The notes below the pieces were generated by a model. The model was not told the DNA's origin. It saw only the letters and a program-made list of their open reading frames with translations, and ran no database searches. DNA of 64,000 nucleotides from assembly GCA_001683845.1 (NCBI GenBank), contig LXQI01000001.1, forward strand, positions 23,376 through 87,375. The letters run 5' to 3'. The position numbers were made by a program, and so were the translations under genes. Positions 25,126 to 33,275 of this stretch are shown piece by piece (within the stretch, counting starts at the first letter, position 1; every line of letters starts with the position of its first letter). The DNA comes from Erythrobacter sp. ANT-B3C2. Lineage in GTDB: Bacteria > Pseudomonadota > Alphaproteobacteria > Sphingomonadales > Sphingomonadaceae.

Positions 25126-26100
25126 ATGCGCAATCTTTTCCTCACCAGTGCTGCGGCGCTTGCCATGGCGATCACGCCGGGCGCGCTAAGTGCGCAGGGC
25201 ACCGGCACCATGCCGCAGACCAACAACCCGACGCCGCAGGGTAGCACGCCCATGCCGCAGGGCAGCACCACGATGCCGCAGGGGACGACGCCCCGGCCGC
25301 AGGGCAGCACCACGATGCCGCAGGGGACGATGCCCCAGCCGCAAGGCAGCAGCACGGCGCAGGGCAGTATGGAGATGCAGCAGGACACGACGACCATGGG
25401 CGCGGCCCAGACGCCCGCCAACCGGGGCTCCAGCGGCACCATGAACACCCAGCAGCGGCGCGAGTATGACCGCTGGCCGGCCGAGACCCGCACCTCGTTT
25501 GACAGCATGGAGCCCAGCCACCAGGAGTATTTCTGGTCGCTCAACCCCACACAGCGCGAATCCTATGGCTATCTGACGCCCGAGCAGCGCACGCAATTGG
25601 GTGCGCTGACGCCCGAGCAGCAGCAGCAGGCGTGGATCTCGATCACCGAACAGGTCAACCAAATGCGTGCCGGTACCATGGGCGCAGGCCAAGCTGAAAC
25701 GGGCACCAGCGCCGCGCCCGGATCGACCGGCATGAACTCGAACATGGCGACAGGCGGAAACATGGGCACGACTGCGCGTGCCACAGGCGCTCCCACGGCC
25801 GGAAGCATGGGTAGCGGGAGCACTGCCGGCGCGATGGAGTCAGGGACGACCGGCTCCTCCACGATGGGTACCTCCACCATGGGGTCCTCGCCGACAATGG
25901 GCGCAGGAAACATGGGCACCTCCACAACGATGGGTGCCGGAACTGCGGGCGCAGCGAACATTCGTTACACGCGCAACGAAATGGTGCAGCCACTGCCGGC
26001 GGGCGCGACACCCGGCACGCCCAGGTCGGAATATCCCTTGTGCACCGCCCAGCGACAGGATTCCTGCATGAACCCGCGGGAGGCGGCCGGTCGTCGATAG
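25126..26100 (+). CDS. Secreted low-complexity repeat protein
   Basis: A 324-residue exported protein with a signal peptide (MRNLFLTSAAALAMAITPGALSAQ). The first part is made of PQGST/MPQG repeats, including a near-perfect 14-residue tandem duplication. A middle globular-looking block follows (QQRREYDRWPAETRTSFDSM, EYFWSLNPTQRESYGYLTPEQR, LTPEQQQQAWISITEQV) that resembles short Tyr/Trp/Gln motifs in other sphingomonad exported proteins. A long Gly/Ser/Thr/Met-rich region with GTSTMGSSPTMG-type repeats is next, and a conserved-looking end has two cysteines (YPLCTAQRQDSCMNPREAAG). No function is assignable. The methionine spacing invites comparison with metal-binding or adhesive repeats, which is speculation. 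Confidence 0.78.
   Translation: MRNLFLTSAAALAMAITPGALSAQGTGTMPQTNNPTPQGSTPMPQGSTTMPQGTTPRPQGSTTMPQGTMPQPQGSSTAQGSMEMQQDTTTMGAAQTPANRGSSGTMNTQQRREYDRWPAETRTSFDSMEPSHQEYFWSLNPTQRESYGYLTPEQRTQLGALTPEQQQQAWISITEQVNQMRAGTMGAGQAETGTSAAPGSTGMNSNMATGGNMGTTARATGAPTAGSMGSGSTAGAMESGTTGSSTMGTSTMGSSPTMGAGNMGTSTTMGAGTAGAANIRYTRNEMVQPLPAGATPGTPRSEYPLCTAQRQDSCMNPREAAGRR
25261..25344 (+). repeat. 42-bp tandem duplication within the secreted repeat protein
   Basis: Two consecutive 42-nt copies (25261-25302 and 25303-25344) differ at only a few positions and encode GSTTMPQGTTPRPQ and GSTTMPQGTMPQPQ. Confidence 0.85.
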
Positions 26101-26166
26101 GCAGCTCTCAGATCAGGTGAGGGCGATTGCCGTCCCTCCGTCGATCTCGGTAGATTGAATTGATAA

Positions 26167-26200
26167 CAAGGGCCGTCCAGCGGGAGCCGGGCGGCCCTTG
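26167..26200. terminator. Bidirectional terminator-like hairpin between convergent genes
   Basis: A perfect stem CAAGGGCCG...CGGCCCTTG lies between the end of the secreted repeat protein (plus) and the end of rsmD (minus). T-runs are short on both sides, so efficiency is uncertain. Confidence 0.7.
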
Positions 26201-26203
26201 TGT

Positions 26204-26770
26204 CTAGTTGCCCGCGTTCGCCGACGTTTCCGGGCGCAAAAGGGTCAGACGGGCTGAGCCGACCTTGCGCTCGCTCTCGATGTCCAGTGCGCGCACCTGC
26301 ACCGGTTCGTCGCGCGCGGTTTCAAGCGCCACCCAGCTGGCCGGGCCGATCCAGCCGAGCCGCGCCAGCTTCTCCAGCGCGACTGGCCCGGCGCCGCTGC
26401 CATAGGGCGGATCGAGCAGGATCAGGTCACGTGGCGGTCCCTTCGCAGGGCCGAGTTGCATCACCGAGGCGGGCTGCACATGGCAGCGCGTCTGTGCCTG
26501 CAGCGCGGCAATGTTGGTGCGCAGCGCGCGGATGGCGGCGGCCTCGTTCTCCACGAACAGGCATTCGGCCGCACCACGCGAGAGCGCCTCCAGCCCGAGT
26601 GCGCCCGAGCCGGCGAACAGATCGGCCACGGCCAGCCCCTCGAAAGCGCCGAGCCGGCTTTCCAGCATGGCGAACAGCGTCTCTCGCGTGCGATCGGCAC
26701 TGGGGCGGGTGGCCTCGCCTTCGGGAGCGCGTAGCAGGCGCCGGCGCCATTCGCCGGCGATGATCCTCAT
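26204..26770 (-). CDS. rsmD: 16S rRNA (guanine966-N2)-methyltransferase
   Basis: A 188-residue SAM-dependent methyltransferase modifying G966 of 16S rRNA. The family start MRIIAGEWRRRLL is present, followed by RPSADRTRETLF, the SAM-binding motif ADLFAGSGALGLEALSRGA near residue 50 and the catalytic LLDPPYGSG near 117 (the [DN]PPY motif). The length is normal. Its ATG overlaps the stop of the pseudouridine synthase gene by 4 nt (26767-26770), so both rRNA-modifying enzymes are translationally coupled. It is convergent with the secreted repeat protein across a hairpin. Confidence 0.95.
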   Translation of the reverse strand: MRIIAGEWRRRLLRAPEGEATRPSADRTRETLFAMLESRLGAFEGLAVADLFAGSGALGLEALSRGAAECLFVENEAAAIRALRTNIAALQAQTRCHVQPASVMQLGPAKGPPRDLILLDPPYGSGAGPVALEKLARLGWIGPASWVALETARDEPVQVRALDIESERKVGSARLTLLRPETSANAGN

Positions 26771-27753
26771 GGATTGCGCCGGCCGGGGCCTGAGCGGGGG
26801 CCCGACCGTGGGCCTGAGCGTGGACCTAAGCCGGGGCTTGAGCGTGGCCCCGTGCCTGGATCGGGGCCGCGCCGGGGAGCGCGTGCGCCTTGCGGCCCGC
26901 GGGATGGACGCGACGCCGCCCGTTCGCCGCTGCCCTGTGCGGCCGGTTCGCGGGGCTCGCTCTTCGCGTTAGGAGCGGAGCGGGTGAGCGAGGAGCGGAA
27001 CCGTTCGAGTGCCTCGCGCTCCACCTCGTGTGCGCCGCCCGGGCGCAGATCGCCGAGTACGAAGGGGCCGTAGGCGGTGCGGATCAGGCGGCTGACCTTG
27101 AGCCCGAGGTGCTCGAGCACGCGGCGCACCTCGCGGTTCTTGCCCTCTGCCAGCGTCAGCTCAATCCACTGGTTGCGCCCGGTGCGGCGTTCCAGATTGG
27201 CGTCGATCCGGCTGTAGCGCATGCCTTCCACCGTGATCCCCTCCATCAGATCCTCCAGCTGCGCCTGGCTGATCTCGCCGAAGGTGCGCGCGCGATAGGT
27301 GCGCGGCACGCCGGTGGCGGGCAGTTCGAGTGCGCGCTTGAACTCGCCATCATTGGTGAGCAGCAGCAGCCCCTCGGTGGAGAGATCGAGCCGGCCGATC
27401 GGCATCAGCCGCGGCGTGCCGGGGGGCAGCGCGTTGCGCAGCGCGGCGTAGATAGTGGGGCGGCCGGCCGGATCGCCCTCGGCGGTGATGAGGCCGGTGG
27501 GCTTGTGGAAGCGGAACAGCCGCGTGCGCTCGGCACTGGCGACGGGCTGGCCGTCCACCGTGATGCCGCGCAGGCTGGGCAGCACCGTGGCGGGTGTGGC
27601 CAGCTTGACGCCATCGAGCGCGACGCGCCCCTCGGCGATCATCCGCTCGACTTCGCGCCGGCTGGCGATGCCAGCGCGGGCGAGGAGCTTAGCGATCCGC
27701 TCGCCCTCGTTGCCCGGCCCCGGTGCGCCTGTGGGTTTGTCATTCTCGGCCAT
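26767..27753 (-). CDS. rRNA pseudouridine synthase, RsuA/RluB family
   Basis: A 328-residue pseudouridine synthase. An S4 RNA-binding domain (RIAKLLARAGIASRREVERMI) is followed by the catalytic domain with LRGITVDGQPV, KPTGLITAEGDP and the catalytic motif PIGRLDLSTEGLLLLTNDG, whose Asp attacks uridine. Later, EGKNREVRRVLEHLGLKVSRLIR completes the family. RluB (23S U2605) is the likelier identity than RsuA. After about residue 245 an extra tail of 80 residues is rich in Arg, Gly, Pro and Ser with tandem GPRS units, probably disordered and RNA-binding. The start MAENDKP at 27753 precedes the S4 domain; the frame stays open for over 1 kb upstream, antisense to the AmpG-like gene, without meaning. 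Confidence 0.9.
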   Translation of the reverse strand: MAENDKPTGAPGPGNEGERIAKLLARAGIASRREVERMIAEGRVALDGVKLATPATVLPSLRGITVDGQPVASAERTRLFRFHKPTGLITAEGDPAGRPTIYAALRNALPPGTPRLMPIGRLDLSTEGLLLLTNDGEFKRALELPATGVPRTYRARTFGEISQAQLEDLMEGITVEGMRYSRIDANLERRTGRNQWIELTLAEGKNREVRRVLEHLGLKVSRLIRTAYGPFVLGDLRPGGAHEVEREALERFRSSLTRSAPNAKSEPREPAAQGSGERAASRPSRGPQGARAPRRGPDPGTGPRSSPGLGPRSGPRSGPRSGPGRRNP

Positions 27754-27894
27754 TGTGTGGCCATAGCGGCGGCGGCGCGCCGGTCCAGCCGAACCGTTAG
27801 GGACCAGCTGTTCAGGGGACTGCAACGCCGCAGGGCTTTCCATCGCCGCCGTCGGCGCTAGTTTGCCGGCCGCACAACGGATCAAGGAACAAGA

Positions 27895-29655
27895 ATGGCC
27901 GCCACCAGCGCCCAGGAGCCGGGCCAGAAGCCAGGCCAGAAGCCCGGCCAGAAGCCCGGCCAGAAACCGGGATGGATGCGGCTGATCCGCGCGCTGGGCC
28001 ACCGCAAGACGGGGTTCATGGCGCTGTTCGGCTTTGCCAGCGGCCTGCCCTTCGCGCTGTTCCTGGGCACGCTCTATGCTTGGCTGAGCGAGGCCGAGGT
28101 GGATCTGGAGACGATGGGTGTGTTCTCGCTGATCGGCCTTGCCTATGCGTTCCAGTTCCTCTGGTCGCCGCTGCTGGACCGGCTGGATATTCCGCTGGTG
28201 CGCAAGCTGGGCAAGCGCAAGCAGTGGATCGTGGTGGCGCAGGTGGCGCTGGGGATCATCCTCGTCAGCCTCTCGACGCTGGATCCGCGAACCTCGCTGG
28301 GGTGGTTCTCGCTGCTGGCGGGGATCGGCGCCTTTGCCAGCGCCACGCAGGATATCGTGATCAATGCCTGGCGGATCGACGTGGCCGACGAGGAGGCACC
28401 GCTGGATATCCTCTCCACCGTCTACCAGATGGGCTTTCGCCTTTCCTCGCTGGTGGGCGGGGCGCTGGCGCTGATCATCGCCGACGATATCGGCTGGCCG
28501 ACGACCTATGCAATCATGGGCGGGATCCTGCTGGCGATCGGCATTGCCGGGCTGTTCGCGCCCGATGCGGCGACCACGCAGGATCTGATCGCCAGCGAGG
28601 AGGAACTGGCCGAACTGCGCCAGCCCGGCGCGTTGACCCCGCGGGTGCGCAACATTGCGCTGATGATTGTGGGCGCGCTGTGGGCCTGGGCGATCGGCAC
28701 GGTGGGCGTGTTCATGGTCCGCTCGATGACCTATCTGCCGGAGGACCGGCCCGATCCGACGCTGTTCACCGCCACCTATGGCCCGCTGATCATCATCGCC
28801 ACCATCGTGCTGCCGGCGCTGATCGCCGCCTGGCTGGTGAAGATGCAGCGCGAGGGGCGGCACGTGATCGGCCCGGAGGATGTGAGCCACGTGCGGTCTG
28901 CGCGGATCGCCGACCATCTGTACCGCGCGCTGATCCTGCCGCTGGCGGAGTTCGTCGGCCGGATGGGCTGGTCGCTGGTGCTGATCCTGGCGCTGGTGCT
29001 GACCTACCGGGTCACCGATGCGATCTGGGGCACCTTCGCCTATCCGTTTTACCTGGGCGAGCTGAACTACACCAACGGCGAGGTGGCGGTGGCCTCCAAG
29101 TTCTTCGGGGTGGGGGCGATCGTGCTGGGGCTGGCGATCGGCGGCTGGCTCCTGACGGTGCTGGGGCGGATGCCGACGCTGACGCTGGGCGCGGTGCTGG
29201 CGGCGGCCACCAACCTGCTCTACGCCGATCTCGCCATCGGCGGGGCCAACATGCAGGCGGTGAGCGATGTCACCGGCTTTACCTGGGCGGTGATGCAGTT
29301 CCCCGGCGGCAGCGAGCGGCTGGCGCGGCTGATGATCACCATCTTCGCCGAGAACTTGTCGGTGGGGATCGCGGGTGCGGCCTATGTGGCGTGGCTCTCA
29401 TCGATCGTGGCGAAGGGCTACAGCGCGGTCCAATATGCGCTGCTCGCCTCGCTGACACTGCTGGTGGGCACGCTGGGGCGCGGCGCGCTGGGTCAGATGA
29501 TCGAGGAGCGTGGCTATTACGAGGTGTTCATCTTCGTGACGCTGATCGGCATCATCGCGGTGGTGCTGTGCGCGGCGGAATGGTGGCGCGAGAGCCGCTT
29601 GGGCCGCCGGAGCGGCGTTGTGGCGCCAGAGGTGGCTGCGCTGCCGGCGGAGTAG
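27895..29655 (+). CDS. AmpG-like muropeptide MFS transporter
   Basis: A 586-residue major-facilitator protein of the AmpG family, which imports GlcNAc-anhydroMurNAc peptides for peptidoglycan recycling. About 12-14 transmembrane helices are visible. Family landmarks are FGFASGLPFALFLGTLYAWL near residue 42, FLWSPLLDR near 84, GKRKQWIV, FASATQDIVINAWRID near 145 and FGVGAIVLGLAIGGW. A large loop of about 70 residues occurs mid-protein. The N-terminus carries four GQKP repeats before the first helix, an unusual flexible cytosolic extension. The start has AAGGAA about 6 nt upstream. AmpG links to beta-lactamase induction in other species; no ampC/ampR is seen here. Confidence 0.88.
   Translation: MAATSAQEPGQKPGQKPGQKPGQKPGWMRLIRALGHRKTGFMALFGFASGLPFALFLGTLYAWLSEAEVDLETMGVFSLIGLAYAFQFLWSPLLDRLDIPLVRKLGKRKQWIVVAQVALGIILVSLSTLDPRTSLGWFSLLAGIGAFASATQDIVINAWRIDVADEEAPLDILSTVYQMGFRLSSLVGGALALIIADDIGWPTTYAIMGGILLAIGIAGLFAPDAATTQDLIASEEELAELRQPGALTPRVRNIALMIVGALWAWAIGTVGVFMVRSMTYLPEDRPDPTLFTATYGPLIIIATIVLPALIAAWLVKMQREGRHVIGPEDVSHVRSARIADHLYRALILPLAEFVGRMGWSLVLILALVLTYRVTDAIWGTFAYPFYLGELNYTNGEVAVASKFFGVGAIVLGLAIGGWLLTVLGRMPTLTLGAVLAAATNLLYADLAIGGANMQAVSDVTGFTWAVMQFPGGSERLARLMITIFAENLSVGIAGAAYVAWLSSIVAKGYSAVQYALLASLTLLVGTLGRGALGQMIEERGYYEVFIFVTLIGIIAVVLCAAEWWRESRLGRRSGVVAPEVAALPAE
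27921..27968 (+). repeat. 12-bp tandem repeat encoding GQKP units in the AmpG-like protein
   Basis: Four consecutive copies of a 12-nt unit (GGCCAGAAGCCC with minor changes) encode GQKPGQKPGQKPGQKP at the start of the protein. Confidence 0.85.
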
Positions 29656-29879
29656 CGGCGGGGCGGCGCTGCTGGCTGAGCGGCGAGAAGTTCGATCGTG
29701 CCGAACCGACGACCATCGGCTTGTCGGCGATCGGCTGAGCAGCAAACCGAGGTGAGCTGCCCCATTCGAGCCATCTTCTTTAAAACCCGTTTCGTCGTTC
29801 CTGAACAAACCAAATGAGCGGACGGCCGTTGCACCGACATCCTGTGAGCACGCAGGTTGTTGAAAACTGGATAGATAGC

Positions 29880-30224
29880 ATGTTGAAAGCAACGATCATG
29901 GCCGCGACGCTCGCGTTTGGGGCAGTGGGTGTGGCGGTTCCGGCAACGGCCCAGAACACCGAGCAGGCTGGCCTCGTAAACGTCACGATTGGCGACGTGA
30001 CCATCCTTAATGATTTCCTGAACGATACGCAGATTGCCGCTCTGAACAATCTTAACGTGCCCATTACGGTTCAGGTGCCGATCGGTGTTGCGGCGAACGT
30101 GTGCAATGTCAGCGCTGCTGTCCTTGCCCGCGGCGGCCCTGCAGGCGGAACGTGTGAGGCCACAACTGGCTCGCGGGCTCTTGCGCAGGCTGTAAACCGG
30201 CAGATGCTCGACCAGAGCCGCTAA
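29880..30224 (+). CDS. Small secreted protein with chaplin-like segment
   Basis: A 114-residue exported protein. The signal peptide MLKATIMAATLAFGAVGVAV is cut after ATAQ. The mature protein is about 90 residues, with repeated Asn/Val/Leu/Thr stretches and a segment NVPITVQVPIGVAANVCNVS followed 17 residues later by a second cysteine (GGTCEA). The hydrophobic V/P-rich run with two spaced cysteines resembles chaplins, the amyloid-forming surface proteins of actinobacteria; this is a resemblance, not a proven homology. The start at 29880 was chosen for the signal peptide. A strong terminator follows 25 nt after the stop, so it is monocistronic. The function is unknown. Confidence 0.75.
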   Translation: MLKATIMAATLAFGAVGVAVPATAQNTEQAGLVNVTIGDVTILNDFLNDTQIAALNNLNVPITVQVPIGVAANVCNVSAAVLARGGPAGGTCEATTGSRALAQAVNRQMLDQSR

Positions 30225-30248
30225 GCCTGAGCGATACGGAAGCAGTAT

Positions 30249-30278
30249 GGGGGCGGTCGGCAGCGGCCGCCCCTTTTA
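30249..30278 (+). terminator. Intrinsic terminator of the chaplin-like gene
   Basis: Stem GGGGCGG/CCGCCCC followed by TTTT, 24 nt after the stop codon on the same strand. Confidence 0.88.
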
Positions 30279-30340
30279 TATGGGCCACACTGGCCGATCA
30301 GTGGCAACTGCTCTTCTGTTGCCCCACGGTTGACACTCCC

Positions 30341-30490
30341 TCAGGCCTCGGGCCTGGCGCCGAGCGAGCGGCAGCGATCCGAGCAGTACTTCACGTTGTC
30401 CCAATCCCGCTGCCACTTCTTGCGCCAGGCGAAGGGCCGATGGCAGGCAGCGCAGATCTTCTCCGCAAGGTGGGGTTTCTTGTGTGCCAC
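30341..30490 (-). CDS. DUF2256 zinc-ribbon-like small protein
   Basis: A 49-residue protein starting with GTG (30488-30490): [20 protein letters not shown], then [18 protein letters not shown] and [11 protein letters not shown]. This is the DUF2256 pattern, where 'K.C..C.RPF.WRKKW...W..V.YCS.RCR' is almost invariant. The four cysteines (CAAC and YCSDRC) would bind one zinc. Its function is unknown; homologues often sit near photolyase/cryptochrome genes, but none is visible here. It is convergent with the chaplin-like gene across the terminator and downstream of the frameshifted beta-propeller gene. The GTG start and short length make it easy to overlook. Confidence 0.85.
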   Translation of the reverse strand: MAHKKPHLAEKICAACHRPFAWRKKWQRDWDNVKYCSDRCRSLGARPEA

Positions 30491-30537
30491 CCAGCAGCAA
30501 CGCGCGAGCGGTCAGTTAGCCGCCGGATGAGCCCCGC

Positions 30538-31709
30538 TCAGGCCTGCTGTGTGATGAGGCGGGCGGGCCGCTTCGAGCGGCGCAGCGCGACCCCGATGGC
30601 GCCAAAGCCAACGATCATCATGGCCCAGGTCGCCGGCTCGGGCACTGCCGAGATGCGCAGCACCTGGCCGGTGCCCGGTGCCCCCCGGCTGTTGGTGGTG
30701 ACGTAGAACGAGCCGTCGCTGCCGATCGCCAGGCCCGTGGGGTTGATCAAGCCGGCGCTGAAGATGTTCTCCGAAACACCGCTGCCCGAGACGCGGAAGA
30801 TCGCGCCACCCACGTCGGGCCCCAGGATGCCGGTTGTGTCGTACGAGAGGGCGTAGAGGCTGCCGTCCGGTCCGAAGGCGAGATCGGTCAGGTTGGTGAA
30901 GCCGGTGGCGAACACGCTGACCGTGTTGGTGCCCGGCGCGATGCTGTAGATCTGCGCCGCGCCCGGTGTGAACGGGAAACCGGTGAGTTCGGCGACATAG
31001 ATCGTTCCGTCCGGGCCGACGGTCACGCCGGTGGAGACCGAGTCGCTCATGGGTACGGGCGGGCCGATGAAGCGCGGCGCAAAGCCCGCCAGCAGCGAGA
31101 CATCTCCGGTGGGCGACAGGCTGTAGACCGTGTTCGCGCCGGCATCGGTGACGAACGGCCCGCCGGGCTCGGTCGCAGGTGGAAGGGATTGCTGTCGACG
31201 GGGCCGCCGACGGGGTTGTTGGCCGCTTCGAACGCGCTCACGTCGGCAAAGGTGGTCACCACGCCGCCGGTGGTGAAGGTGAGGACGTGGCCGAGCCGGC
31301 TGCCCGATGGCCGGACGGCGGGGTTGGTGCCCAGCCCGATGACCACATAGCCCGTGCCCCCCGCATCGAAGCCGATCCCCTGTGGGCCGCTCAGATCGTT
31401 CATGGCCGGGTCGAAGATCACCGGCAGGCCGGTGACGACGCGCGATTGCACACCGCCGAGAACCTGCGTGATCGAGCCGGTGGAGAAGAAATCGAACGAT
31501 CCGCTGGGCGCGACCGCCGGATCGATGAAGCCTGTTTCCGCGATGTACAGCCCGCCGTCCGGCCCGAAGGCCAGTGCGCGCGGATTGTTGAGATTGGTCG
31601 CAAAGACGCTCGACTGGTAGGTCTGCGCGGTGGCCGGCGCTGCAGCGAAAGCGAGCGCCAGGCAGGAGAGGCCGAGGCCGATCTTGTGGGCGTGATTGAC
31701 GACAGGCAT
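30538..31709 (-). pseudogene. ScyD/ScyE-family beta-propeller with PEP-CTERM anchor, frameshifted
   Basis: Two frames join into one protein of about 390 residues. The first begins MPVVNHAHKIGLGLSCLALAF with a signal peptide and runs through propeller repeats (ALAFGPDGGLYIAETG, GPQGIGFDAGGTGYVVIG) to DSNPFHL. At about 31170-31180 the frame slips by one base. The second frame continues with EPGGPFVTDAGANTVYSLSP, further repeats (GVTVGPDGTIYVAELTG, LAFGPDGSLYALSYD) and a C-terminal VPEPATWAMMIVGFGAIGVALRRSKR, a PEPxxWA sorting signal that would be cut by an exosortase/archaeosortase-type enzyme. Apart from the single missing base everything is intact, so recent mutation or a sequencing error are both possible. 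Confidence 0.82.
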
Positions 31710-31946
31710 GGCATTTCCCCTCACCGACAGTGAAATGCTCCGCATGTTCTCAGCCAATCGAATGCTGTGCGCCGATTGACTTGGCAGAGTCGACAAGATG
31801 ATAGTTTAGGATCAACTAACGCCAAGTCAACCGCGGGATTGGTGAGGCATGCATCGCCGCTCCGCTAGTAAGACTTTGAACCGGGCGACGAGTGGCATTG
31901 TGTTCGCACCTGTTCGCAGTAGCGTGGCCTTGCAATTGTTGAGCTG

Positions 31947-33260
31947 CTAGTCGGGCGCCTCGCCGTTCGCTTTCAGCACCTGGCCCGCGAGGTAGAGCGA
32001 GCCGGCGATGAGGACCGGCAGGCGGTCATCGGGCAGCGCCTGCAATGCCTCGGCAAGGCTGTCGGCCCATCCGGCTCGGGCGGAATACCCTTCGGGTCCG
32101 TGGGCATCGCTGCCGTGGATCGGCACGGCGGTGAGGCTGGCGAGGCGCTCGCCCAGTGGGGCGATGATCGCCTGCGGATCGCGGTTGGCGAGCATCCCGA
32201 TGATCAGGTGCAGGCGCCCGCTCTCGCCCGCAAGGCCGGCAAAGTGGCGGCCGATCGCCTGCCCGGCATCGGCATTGTGCCCACCGTCGAGCCACACCTC
32301 ATGGCCCGGCGCGAGTGCGGTGAGCGGGCCAACCTCGAGCAATTGCAGCCGCGCGGGCCAGCGTGCCGCGCCGATCCCCTCGGCCATCGCAGCCGGGGAG
32401 ACGGCGAGAGCATCCTGGTGCCGCAGCATCGCCACCGCCAGCGCGGCATTGTCGGCCTGGTGGCGGCCGGGCAGGGTGGGTAGCGGCAGGGTCAGCGCGC
32501 CATGGCGGTCGCGATAGGCGATACTGTCTACGCCGATCTCGGCCCACCAGTTGCTCCCGCGCTGGTGCAGCGACGCACCCGCCAGTGCGGCGCGGCGCTC
32601 GATCTCCAGCGCCATGGCTTGCGGGTAGGTCTGCGTCACCAGCGGCGAGCCGGGGCGGGCGATACCGGCCTTCTCAAAGGCGATGCGCACCAGCGGCACC
32701 TGCGGCACGCCCTCTTCGGGAGCGAGCAGGAAAGCCTCGTGGTCGATCCCCAGCGAGGCGATGCCGCAGGCGGCCGGGCACTCCATCACGTTGGTGGCAT
32801 CGAACCGGCCGCCGAGGCCCACCTCGATGATGCAGGCATCGGCCGGGTGGCGGGCGAAGGCGAGGAAGGTGGCGGCGGTGGTCACCTCGAAGAAGCTGGG
32901 AGCGAGGCCCTCGGCGGCGTCAAGCACCTCGGCCAGCAGCGCGGCCAGTTCGGCATCGGCAACCAGCTGGCCGGCGATGCGGATGCGCTCGTTATAGCGC
33001 ACCAGATGCGGCTTGGTGGCGGCGTGGACGCGTAGACCCTCCGCCTCTAGCATCGCGCGCAGGAAGGCGCAGGTGGAGCCCTTGCCGTTGGTGCCGGCGA
33101 CGTGGAACACCGGCGGCAGGCGCTTCTGTGGATCGCCGAGCCGGGTGAGCAGCTCGCGGATCACCTCCAGCCCGAGCCGCCCGCGCGGCAGGCTCAGCGC
33201 CGTCAGACGATCAAGCTGGGCCTGCACCGCCGGATCGTCCGAGGCGGCGAAATCCTTCAC
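31947..33260 (-). CDS. folC: Bifunctional folylpolyglutamate / dihydrofolate synthase
   Basis: A 437-residue Mur-ligase-family enzyme that adds glutamate to dihydropteroate and then to tetrahydrofolate. The P-loop is HVAGTNGKGSTCAFLRAM near residue 52, followed by SPHLV-type region KPHLVRYNERI. The ATP/metal-binding motif FEVTTAATFLAFA and EVGLGGRFDATNV near residue 145 are present, as are SLGIDHEAFL and the C-terminal domain WLDGGHNADAG. Domain order and length are standard. It is the last gene of the trpB-trpA-accD-folC run and starts 15 nt after accD, an arrangement common to alphaproteobacteria. Confidence 0.95.
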   Translation of the reverse strand: MKDFAASDDPAVQAQLDRLTALSLPRGRLGLEVIRELLTRLGDPQKRLPPVFHVAGTNGKGSTCAFLRAMLEAEGLRVHAATKPHLVRYNERIRIAGQLVADAELAALLAEVLDAAEGLAPSFFEVTTAATFLAFARHPADACIIEVGLGGRFDATNVMECPAACGIASLGIDHEAFLLAPEEGVPQVPLVRIAFEKAGIARPGSPLVTQTYPQAMALEIERRAALAGASLHQRGSNWWAEIGVDSIAYRDRHGALTLPLPTLPGRHQADNAALAVAMLRHQDALAVSPAAMAEGIGAARWPARLQLLEVGPLTALAPGHEVWLDGGHNADAGQAIGRHFAGLAGESGRLHLIIGMLANRDPQAIIAPLGERLASLTAVPIHGSDAHGPEGYSARAGWADSLAEALQALPDDRLPVLIAGSLYLAGQVLKANGEAPD

Positions 33261-33275
33261 GAGAGGAGTGGGCCC

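Noticed and set aside
27754..28917. An open minus-strand frame continuing over 1 kb upstream of the pseudouridine synthase start.
   Set aside because: It runs antisense to the AmpG-like gene, is His/Gln/Arg-rich and has no leader; the conserved enzyme starts at 27753.
27972..29738. A 588-codon plus-strand frame overlapping the AmpG-like gene.
   Set aside because: The other frame has clear membrane helices and family motifs; this one is Gly/Asp/Arg-rich without hydrophobic segments.
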